Of a stretch of 64,000 nucleotides of DNA, positions 1 to 9,300 are shown piece after piece. The position numbers and the translations under genes are program-made. Below the pieces are notes generated by a model. The model saw only the letters and a program-made list of their open reading frames with translations, did not search any database and had not been told where the DNA came from. Origin of the DNA: Natronospira proteinivora (GTDB taxonomy: Bacteria; Pseudomonadota; Gammaproteobacteria; Natronospirales; Natronospiraceae); assembly GCF_024170465.1 (NCBI RefSeq), contig NZ_JALJYF010000001.1, forward strand, positions 1,426,001-1,490,000. Reading direction: 5' to 3'. Position 1 is the stretch's first letter; each line of letters opens with the position of its first letter.

Positions 1-1064
1 ACCGCCATCGCACAGAGTACCAAGCGCAAGCTTTCCCTGCTGCAACTGGCCGAAGAACTCGGCAATGTGTCCAAGGCCTGCAAGATCATGGGCTACCACC
101 GGGACACCTTCTACGAAGTCAAAAAAGCCTTTAAAGTCGGGGGCGTAGCTGCCCTCGTCGAAGAACGGTGGGGGCCCAAGAATCCCCATCCCAACCGGGT
201 CTCCGAGGAAATCGAGAACGAGATCCTCGACTTCTGCCTCAAACAACCCACTTACGGGTCCCAGCGCGTTGCCAACGAACTCCGCCTCCGAGGCATTGAG
301 GTCAGCCCGTCCGGGGTCCGAGGCGTCTGGCTTCGCCACGAGCTGGAGACCCGCTACAAGCGGCTCCTGCGGCTAGAACAGAAGGCCCAGGAAACCACCC
401 ATGTTCTGTCAGACGAGCAAATCCGACTGCTGGACCGCCACTCCCCGGAATTCCGGATGCGCCATGTCGAAACCAGTGCGCCGGGCGAGTTTCTGAACCA
501 GGACACCTTCTACTGGGGCCAACTCAAAGGTGTCGGCAAGATCTACGTCCAGGTCGTTGTCGACGCTTTCTGCTCGCTAGCTTTTGCGAAAATGTACACC
601 TCCAAGATGCCCGTCACCGCGGCCGATACACTGTACGACCGCGTCCTGCCGTTCTATGAGGCCCTCGGCGTGGCCGTGAAAACCATCCTCACCGACAACG
701 GCCGAGAGTTCTCCGGTCGTCCCGAGCAGCACCCTTATCAGCTCCTGCTCGCTCTCCACGACATCGAGCACCGGACCACCAAGGTTCGCTGTCCTCGTAC
801 CAACGGTTTCGTCGAACGGATGAATCGAACTCTGCTAGACGAGCACTTCCGCACCAAGGACGCGAGAAGTGGTATGAAACCGTTGAGGAAATGCAGGCTG
901 ATCTCGACAAGTTCCTGCATTTCTACAATCACAAACGCAGCCACCAAGGCTATCGTCTGAAGGGCCGCACGCCGATTCAGGCTCTCAAGGAGGCCCTAGG
1001 CCGAAAACGGCTGCCACCGATCATCCCAAAAGAGGATGAAAACGCTGCCGATCAGGCAGCATAA
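1..1064 (+). pseudogene. IS481-type transposase, frameshifted and cut by the window edge
   Basis: The reading frame is already open at base 1, so the true start lies outside the window. It encodes an N-terminal helix-turn-helix region, then an rve/DDE integrase core in which the acidic triad can be placed in NQDTFYW, LTDNGREF and FVERMN. This layout is typical of IS481-family transposases. Around 857-860 (AAGGACGCGAG) one base appears to be missing. The frame as written runs on to a stop at 958-960 with nonsense residues, whereas the shifted frame gives REKWYETVEEMQADLDKF, HFYNHKRSHQGY and TPIQAL, the usual end of these enzymes, and stops at 1062-1064. The gene is therefore broken unless the lost base is a sequencing error. 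Confidence 0.85.
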
Positions 1065-1113
1065 TGTGAGCTGCCGGAGACCCTGAGTGTCGGGTAATAA
1101 CTAAACTAGTACA
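1..1113 (+). mobile_element. IS481-family insertion sequence, right part with probable terminal end
   Basis: The element covers the transposase fragment plus about 50 bases after its stop. Downstream the sequence reads GAGTGTCGGGTAATAACTAA and ends in CTAGTACA near 1113. Read inwards on the other strand this begins TGTACTAGTTTAG, in line with the TGT...ACA ends common in this family. The left end lies outside the window, so neither the inverted repeat nor a target duplication can be checked. The element borders the RHS island. Confidence 0.55.
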
Positions 1114-1146
1114 CCCGGGGGAAGTCTATCGTCGTTCTTTAGCACA

Positions 1147-1677
1147 TCAAGGCCTTCGATCTCTAGAAACATACACCATCACCTTATGCTTCCGAAGATC
1201 GATATTGATATTATTAGCATCAACTACTATCTTTTGTTTACCACAAAAAAAACGCCCCAAAGGCGAAAAACGATATATAGTCTTAGACCACACCCCACCT
1301 TGATCCCAGGCCCAACCAGATTCCTGAAGATCTACCAACCTCTCAAAACCCAAACCATTCTGAGATACATTCACCTTCACGTGCCCTGAAACTGAACCGC
1401 GCGCGTTTCGCATGCTTTCAACCTGAACTGGAGGGTCAATCCTAAAACCGATTTCTCTGGCATAAAATCGATTACAAGGCACCTCAAGCTCTATACGAAA
1501 TGAATCCGCGCCATACCAATCTGGTTCTTGATAAGCAACCATTGGCACACCAAAAAACCCATCTTTCATAGGAATAAACAATAAGACTGCTAACACCAAC
1601 GCAACCAAGGAAAATAAAATAGCAAAGGCACTCATAAATGGACGTCCCTTCATTTTTTTTGAGAATAACCCAATCAT
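1147..1677 (-). CDS. Small membrane-anchored protein, candidate immunity protein of the displaced RHS tip
   Basis: This 176-residue protein matches no family I recognise. Residues about 15-37 form one strong hydrophobic segment (AFAILFSLVALVLAVLLFIP), followed by about 135 polar residues, so it is probably a single-pass inner-membrane protein with a periplasmic domain. The start codon at 1677 overlaps by ATGA the stop (1676-1674) of the frame-restored RHS tip just upstream. Such coupling to an RHS C-terminal tip is the usual place for an immunity gene. The base composition is clearly more AT-rich than the housekeeping genes, which suggests transfer. The immunity role is inferred from position only; membrane anchoring would suit protection against a toxin acting in the periplasm. 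Confidence 0.6.
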   Translation of the reverse strand: MIGLFSKKMKGRPFMSAFAILFSLVALVLAVLLFIPMKDGFFGVPMVAYQEPDWYGADSFRIELEVPCNRFYAREIGFRIDPPVQVESMRNARGSVSGHVKVNVSQNGLGFERLVDLQESGWAWDQGGVWSKTIYRFSPLGRFFCGKQKIVVDANNINIDLRKHKVMVYVSRDRRP

Positions 1678-2548
1678 AAGCCGCCCCTAACAGTACTGAC
1701 AAAATCTTGGCAATTATTCCCACCGAGACTACTTGGTCTCAACCTATAGTCTTCCGCCTGAAAATCACCTCGAATCTCATCAATAACACTCATAATCTCA
1801 TCTTTACTGGCATCAATATCTTCACATCTTGAGTACTCGCTTATATCTTCCCCTTGATATATCCATCCGTACCAAAGCCTATATCATCGCCATCATCGAA
1901 AATAATATGCTCGTGACCTATCACTGTATTAAAATTTCTATCCACTTGATTCCCAATCACGCCAACCCGGACTGCCCTGAGCGGACGGAAACATGCTTGC
2001 GCTGACAACCCCCACATATCAATCCAATTAACCGGATCATTGAGCACATACCCATAAAGATTCGGCCCATCCCCATCGAAGCGAATCGGATCCTTGGCGG
2101 TCCACCGCCCGGTTTGGGGGTCATAATCTCGCGCCCCAAACCGAACCAAGCCGGTATGCTGGTCATAGATGCCGCCGGCAAAGCCGAATGGTTGAAACCC
2201 GGGATTGCTGTCTTCCAGCACCCGCCCAAATTCATCATAGTCCAAACGCTGGACGATTTCGCCAGAGTCGGCGTGGACGACCAGACGGACGGAGCCCAGG
2301 TGGTCGGCGATGAGGCGGTAGCGTTCACCGTCCTGGATCATATAGTCCGGGACGTTGGGGCGGGTGCCGTAGATAAACCGGGCAATGACATTGCCATCAC
2401 CATCCAACTCGGATACGGGGTTAAGCTGATCCTGGTAGAGAAAGCCCTGTACCAGCTCACCGTTGATCTGTTTGCCGACTCTGCGGTTGCGGCCGTCGAT
2501 CAGGTAGTCGATTTCCACATCCCCCGGCAGATGGAGAATACTTATCAA
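1674..2548 (-). pseudogene. Displaced (orphan) RHS core plus toxin tip, frameshifted near its end
   Basis: The open frame 1841-2548 begins with a doubtful TTG and no ribosome site. From [17 protein letters not shown] to LYGYVLND it repeats the last part of the RHS core of the large gene next door. After [10 protein letters not shown] it diverges into a different tip with [19 protein letters not shown] and stops at 1841. The other frame continues without stops for about 50 codons ([18 protein letters not shown] ... LGGNNCQDFVSTVRGGL) to a TGA at 1674-1676. Adding one G to the GGGG run at about 1850-1853 joins the two parts. The H...NC motif pair resembles permuted papain/NlpC-P60/LRAT-like hydrolases (inference). 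It is probably a silent cassette, usable only after recombination with the main RHS gene. Confidence 0.75.
2033..2530. repeat. 498-bp direct repeat of RHS core, copy A (displaced tip)
   Basis: This segment encodes the stretch from [13 protein letters not shown] to [11 protein letters not shown] and pairs, at a constant offset of 1,689 bases with no indel that I can see, with 3722-4219 in the large RHS gene. The proteins are nearly identical. Both copies lie in the same direction. Confidence 0.85.
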
Positions 2549-2621
2549 GGTAGCCCAGTCAAAAGCATCTTATTTGTTATGCCAGGACTTGAACGCAAAA
2601 ATCTTAAACTTACTTAACCTC

Positions 2622-3341
2622 TTATGTACGCTTCTTTAGAGAAGAATACTCCGAAAAACACTCTGTAAACATCCCATATCGAATCATGCGATCATAAGTC
2701 GCCCGGCAGCACCACGATTGCTCAGACTCCAGCCCCCTCCTAATTTTTATGCGAATAGCGCCTTCATCAAGCCAAACAGGAAGCCGCCAAAACGAATCAG
2801 TCCACCCGAGGGTTCTACGAGGACCAATAACCAAACGGAACAAAAGAGCAACTTTTCTGCTAGCAACACGCACAATACGGGAGTATCCTACGATATTCGG
2901 ATATCCAAGCCTATTTAGAATAAACTCGGCAGTTACCAAGCCTTCCTGAGACGACTTCTCTAGTGCGTCAACAATATCTATCTTACTCGGGTATCGCTCA
3001 TACACCATCAGGCAATACGCTCTCATATAAAACATGAATGCCTGATTAACACTCGACAGACGCCCCTCAACACGGGAAACATCAGGAATTACCGCATCCT
3101 CCCGGCCCAGAGCATAAGCTAACTCCAAAAGGCCTGCCAATAGATCCGGATCATGGCTATCCAACAACCTCTCAACTAACCCATCTGCCCGGAACTCAGA
3201 GCGATCATCGTTAAATGCACCCCCAACAATACAAACAAGCAAGGCTAACGCGGCACAGTCGCAATCGATGCTATCATCGATCATTTTTTCAAAATACTGC
3301 TCACCACCTAATAATAACTTAATTAGCTCTAAGTTAATCAT
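2622..3341 (-). CDS. Unknown protein, candidate immunity protein of the resident RHS tip
   Basis: The protein has 239 residues, no signal peptide and no obvious transmembrane segment. It looks mostly helical; a stretch such as ALEKSSQEGLVTAEFILNRLG (about 127-147) resembles Sel1-like or TPR-type helices, but I cannot assign a family. Its ATG (3341-3339) overlaps the TGA of the large RHS gene (3340-3338) as ATGA, so translation is probably coupled. A small unrelated gene directly behind a polymorphic RHS tip is usually its immunity gene; that role is inferred from position. The sequence is AT-richer than the chromosomal backbone, as is the tip itself. Confidence 0.7.
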   Translation of the reverse strand: MINLELIKLLLGGEQYFEKMIDDSIDCDCAALALLVCIVGGAFNDDRSEFRADGLVERLLDSHDPDLLAGLLELAYALGREDAVIPDVSRVEGRLSSVNQAFMFYMRAYCLMVYERYPSKIDIVDALEKSSQEGLVTAEFILNRLGYPNIVGYSRIVRVASRKVALLFRLVIGPRRTLGWTDSFWRLPVWLDEGAIRIKIRRGLESEQSWCCRATYDRMIRYGMFTECFSEYSSLKKRT

Positions 3342-6300
3342 GGTGCATTCCTAAATATCTCATAGATAGCTTGTGCCCTTGATCTTGGCACCCGCACACT
3401 TCGTTCTATTCTTTCACGCCTAGACAATTCGTCATACCGAACCAAATCATCTATGCTAACTCCTTTCGGCGGACCAAGGATAGATGCCGCTTCCAATGTA
3501 ATCTGCGTTCCTGCGACAATCTTGGAAGTACCAGCAACTGCGCAAGCTCCGCCAGCGCCAACTGCGCCTACAGCCCCCGCACTACTAACTGCTGCCATAA
3601 CGCCAGCGCCGCCCTGCACCGCTCTCATTTGTTCCATATCACGCACAGGCACATGATGCTCCTCTCGCTTGAATAGGTTAAGCGTATAACTAAAAAGCCC
3701 TTCTGGATCTAAAGCATTTACAGAATCATTCAACACATACCCATAAAGATTCGGCCCATCCCCATAAAATCGAATCGGATCCTTGGCCGTCCACCGGCCG
3801 GTTTTTGGGTCATAATCCCGCGCCCCGAAGCGCACCATCCCTGTATGCTGATCATAAATCCCACCTGCGAAGCCAAACGGTTGGAAGCCCGGGTTCGTAT
3901 CCTCTAATACCCGTCCAAATGCATCATAGTCCAGTCGCTGGACGATTTCTCCGGTGTCGGCATGGATGACCAGGCGGACGGAGCCCAGATGGTCGGCGAT
4001 AATGCGATAGCGTTCACCGTCCCGGATCATATAGTCGGGGACATTAGGGCGAGTGGCGTAGATGAAGTAGCTGACTACATTGCCATCACCATCCAACTCG
4101 GCTACGGGGTTGAGGTGGTCCTGGTAGAGAAACCCCTGTACCAGCTCACCGTTGACCTGTTTGCCGACTCTGCGGTTGCGACCGTCGATCAGGTAGTCGA
4201 TCTCCACGTCCCCTGGCAGGTTGACGTGGCGCAGGTTGCCGAAGGCGTCGTAGTCGAATTCAGTTCGGGTGCCGGCTTCAATCCAGGCCTGGAGTTCACC
4301 ATTGCGGCTGTATTCGTAGCTGCGGGCTCCATAGGTGAGCAGGCGATCCTGGTCATCGTAGCTACCGGTTTCGGTGCCATTGGGGCCGGTGCGGCTCAGA
4401 CGGTTGCCGTTGGCATCATATTGGTAGCTGGCATAGACGCTCCCATCGCGGTAGACCGTCTCCAGCCGGCCCGCCTCGTCATAGTGGTAGGTCCAGCTAC
4501 GGGTAGCTTCCGCGGTGGTTTCGGTCTTGGAAGTGATGCGACCCATGGCGTCGCGTTCGTAGTCAACCTGAAAAATCGACTCGCCAAGTGCTTCGGTGGT
4601 CAAGCCGGACAGGGCCTGGAAGGGGCCATAGTTCCAGTATTCAACTGTCTCTCCAAGGGCAATCTCATCTACCATGCCTGTCTCCAACTCCCGGGCAATG
4701 CTCATATCAGCTGCCCGGGTCATCAGGCCATCATCATCGTATCCGAAATCGACAGTCTGGCCGTCGATGGTAAGTGCCTGCATCCAGAGATTCTCGTCCC
4801 AACTTCGAGAAACGGTTCCGCTAACAGGGCCGTCCCAGCTTTCGGATACCGGTAAAAAGCCATCGTACTCCAGGCCCAGGTCGATGCCGGCGGGTGCGTC
4901 GACTCGGCTGAGCTGCTCGGTACCGGCGTGGTAGTGGTAGTCATAACGCCCGACAGGGGCCTGGATCGCGGAGAGGCGGCCGCCGTCATCGTATTCCAAG
5001 TCGATGATCTTCCCATCCGGGCGGGTGATGCGGGTAAGATCCCGGTCCAGATTGTAACGGTAGTAGGTGGCCCACTCACCTCCATCGAGATCGGGTGGCA
5101 GATAGCCGGTTTCCAGGTCGCCGGCGTCATACTCGAATCGGTGAACCGAACCGTGCGGTGCCTCCAGGCGGGCAAGGTTACCGGCCATATCGTAGTCGTA
5201 ATGGATACGGTTGCCATCACCTCGATCTTCCCAAAGCACACGCCCGAATTCATCGAGCCGTGACTCCATCGGGTTACCGATCGGTCGCTGCACGGTGACA
5301 TGGTCTCCGCCGTCTTCCATGGCCTGATACTCGAGGGTGATTGCCCTCTCCTCTTCGCCGGAACGGGTGCGCGCGGACACGATCCGTCCGTGATCGTCCC
5401 ACTCCAGCTCCGTGGTGAGACCGGCAAACGCTGTGGCAACGGGCCGGCCGCTGGCATCACTCGTTACCACGGTTTCCCGCCCAGCCGGTGTGCGATGCTC
5501 GTGGCGGCGCTGCTCCGGATAGAAGGAAGACTCAAACAGCCGGCCATTCACCTGGTATCGGTCCCGGAGTTCATCATAGTCGAACCAATCCTCGCCCGGT
5601 CCAATCGACTCCCGTTCCACTTCAGTTTGGTATTCCAGGCCGGAAGGCAAAGTGAGCGAGAAACGGCTTATACGTTCCACGCCACTCCCGAGCCGTTGGT
5701 CCATGTCCATAGTGGTTTCCACGACGGTGCCATCCGGATGATGCCGGGTACGGCTTCGGTCTTCGCGGACGACTTCCAGGGATTCGCCACCCCAAGGCAG
5801 TATACGGCGGAGTTCTTTATCACCGCCTCGGCTTTCGGCACTCGCCACTGTCCGTCGATCTTCAGCGCTTACCAGGCTCACCTGGAGCCGATCATCGCTC
5901 GCTATGGGGTTTTCCAGAGACCAACCACCCTCTCGGGCATCGCTTGTCTCAAGCAACAGACCCTCGCTGTCGTAGCTGCGGGAATAATGCAATTGGTCAT
6001 TGCGATCAGCCGCCAGAATCAGTCCGCCAGGGCTATAGGAAAAATCCCAATCGCCTTCCGCTGTATTCTCCAAGCGGGTGATATGGCCCTCCTCATCGAG
6101 CTGGAAGGGGTGGGCCACTGAACCGACTCGTATGACCCCATCAGTGTCCGTCAACCAATCGATGACAATATCGTCGGCCCGATGACGATTGACACGGATC
6201 AGCCGCCCATCGTCGTCATACTCGAAGGCCGTCGTTTGCTCCCCCGTTAGTCCATCGAGGGTGGAGAGGTGGCGGCCCCGGGTGTCGAACTCATAGATTT

Positions 6301-9300
6301 CGCGACCATCGGGATCCGGCACCATCAGGACTCCCTCGTCCGCGGATGGGACATTGGATCGAAGGCGCCAAAGGGCCCGAGGATGGGACGTACTGGAGAA
6401 GTAGACATTGCCATCCGGCCCCAACCGGATGGCATCAGGGCTCAGTCTGACGCTATGCGCGGGCTGTTCCCCCACGCTGGGATCCAGTGAGCCCTCTTCG
6501 CTACCCGCGACATACTGAAGAATCCCGTCCCCATCCACATAGTAGATGTAGGCACCGCCTCCCAGATAGAAACCACCGTGCTCATCCGGCGCGATACCAC
6601 TAACCCCGAATCCAAGTCGAACGTCAGTAGCCGGCAGGCCCGACTCCCGCTCTTCGGAACCGCCACCGGCCACAATCTCTGACTCACCGTTGTCCGTTCT
6701 ACGGCTTACCCGGCCAAAGTGATTCCCAGTATAAAGACGATCATCTGGGCCCACGGCCCGCATGCCGAAACCACCACCGATCCGGGTCAACCGACCGTCC
6801 GGGAACCAGCGGAAAGTGTAACTGGGCGATCTGAAGATCAACCCGCCATCGCTGAGGGCATACAGGTCTTGCGTTGTCCCGAACCGGGCTTCCAGCGCAT
6901 CGACTTCCTCGTCCCGGAGATTTCCACCCCCGGCGATCCGCTCCACATCACCGTCAGGCGAAATACGGTACACCCTGGCCGATTCTGAGCTGCCAGCCCC
7001 TGAAAGGCGGCTTGTGCTGATGTAATACTCACCGTTCTCACCGATGGCCACGCCTCGAATCCTTGATGGAAAGCGATACTCGGACACGCGATCAAGATGC
7101 CCTTCCGGACTGAGGCGAACCAAGTAGCGCCGACTGCCGAATAATATCGATCCATCGTCGGCAAAGGTGAACTCCTCTTCATCGCCGAGGGGATCCCCCG
7201 CTTCATAGCGACGGATGTCCTCGCCAACCGAGTTCACCATCACCGGCTCCACGACCAGGTGACTGGCCGACTGCTCAAACCGTCGGCCATCACCTGTCTC
7301 GATCACCCCGTCGACCATGCCGAGTCGATGGTGGCCGTCAAGCGTCCACTGGCCAATGGAGCCCAACGGTTGATAGGGGGATTGGAGGATAAGGTCCTCG
7401 GTCTTGCTGATCTCTCCGGTATTCGCGGAACGGTCCCGCCCGCCCATTGAGGCACCCGCTTCGCGAACCGCTCCAAACACGCGGCGCCGATCTTGACGGG
7501 CGATGACATATTTCAATCGATAAACATACACCACGCCCACTTCCGCTGGCGCCTCACCGACGACGGGCCGGCCATAGGCATCAAGGCCGTCCCATGTGAA
7601 CGATACCTGTTGGTCCGTTCTCAGGGACACGTTTTGAGTAAACACCTGCCCGGCAACTCTCAGGTAGGCATAACTGGACACAAGATCGTCATGATCCACT
7701 GAGTTTCCGGTCACTGTGAGATTTACCGTGCGGGGCGTACGATAGTCCCCAGTGGCACGTCGGCTGGTGTAATTCAGCCTCACCCCTTCCTTGCCCAGAG
7801 AAACCTGGTCGATCACGGCCTGGTTCTCGGCCTCAATGATAGAACCGCATTTGCGTGTACAGTCATCTTCGTAGCGCCGAATCACATCCTCCAGTTCAGG
7901 CGGGAACAACAATGGCTCGGGGAAAATCCAGTTCCAATTGATATCCCATGCGGTGAAATGGTCGATGGGGGTACGCCAAAGGCTGTCACCAGGGGCGTAA
8001 CGGGCGGCCAGCACACCAAGCTCCTTGGCATCAATACCAAGTTCGGCCAATTCTTCCTCCGTGGCGGCTTCACCATCACCGCTGACATCCAGCACGGCCT
8101 GATCACCCTCCGTCGCAAGCAATTCAATGACGCGTCCATTATCCGAAGGAATCCAGGCGGCCTTCTCCCGGTCATACCAGCCGGCCGGGGCATACCCGCC
8201 GGTAGGGAAATCCAGAAAGTTGTCTACATAGAAGGCAAGCGGTTGCGAAAAACGCACATGCTCCGCGCCTGCTTCGATGGCCTGATCCACGCTCAACTCA
8301 ACCGCATAGGTATAGGCGGTCTGGCGGGGCAACTCACCGGGCATGGCCGCCGGACCATTCTCGCCGACGGTGTATTCCGTCGCCCGGAAATCCAGGCTAT
8401 CGAGAGGCTGCGTGGTCCCATCCGGCAATTCCATTTCCGCCGTCACACCCTCGGGGAATACCACCGTCGCCTGGCGACTGCCGTCGGCATCCTCAACCAC
8501 TTGTCCGGCAGCCACTTGTTGAGGGGCATTCGGGCCCATATCTATGGTCGTCACTTTGGGGTCCAGCGGCGTGAGAACGATATCGTCCGCATGGGCCCAG
8601 TCCTCCCAGCCGGGCGTTAACCGCCGTTGCAGGGGCAGATAACCTTCCTTGAGGTACTCAACCACGACGGGACCCCCGCCATTGACCGCCAAGTCGAAGC
8701 GACCATCACTGCGACTCAGCGTATGCCCGAAATGGGCCTTTCCGAGAATTTGAATCTTCGCGCCCGCCAGGGGTTCGCCGTCCCAATCCAGCACACGACC
8801 GCGGAGAACGGCGATGCGGTGGGGTTCAAAAACGGCGGGATCCACATCCCGTTGGATCGGGTTAGCACCTTCCCAGAGAAAGGAAACCGCATTGTGCATC
8901 GGGGTCGGGACCGTCTTGTCCAGTTCGGGGGCCACGAGGGACGGGTCGGGGGGTAAATCACCGCCGTCATCCACCTCAATGGTCTCGCTTTCATTGCCGG
9001 CCCGATCCCGGACAGTGATCTCATAACGGTCACCAGCTTGGCCAGGGATATCGGCACTGAAGCTACCATCATCATGAACATGTGCCTCTACGGACTCCCC
9101 CGTTCGACTATTGGTAATCAAGACGGTACTGCCCGGCTCCGCACTGCCCGGCTCTCCTTCTATATGCACGTTGCCATCGCCGTCAGGGGCAACTATATGA
9201 ATCAGGCCGGGATTCACCGGTCCAGGTGGTGTTGTATCGAGATTAACCACGACGGTCTTTTCAGTGACATTGCTGGCGAGGTCCTCTGCTCGTAGCTGGA

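Noticed and set aside
3962-4855. Plus-strand ORF of 297 codons opposite the RHS gene
   Set aside because: Antisense shadow of the YD-repeat region; the regular composition comes from the repeats.
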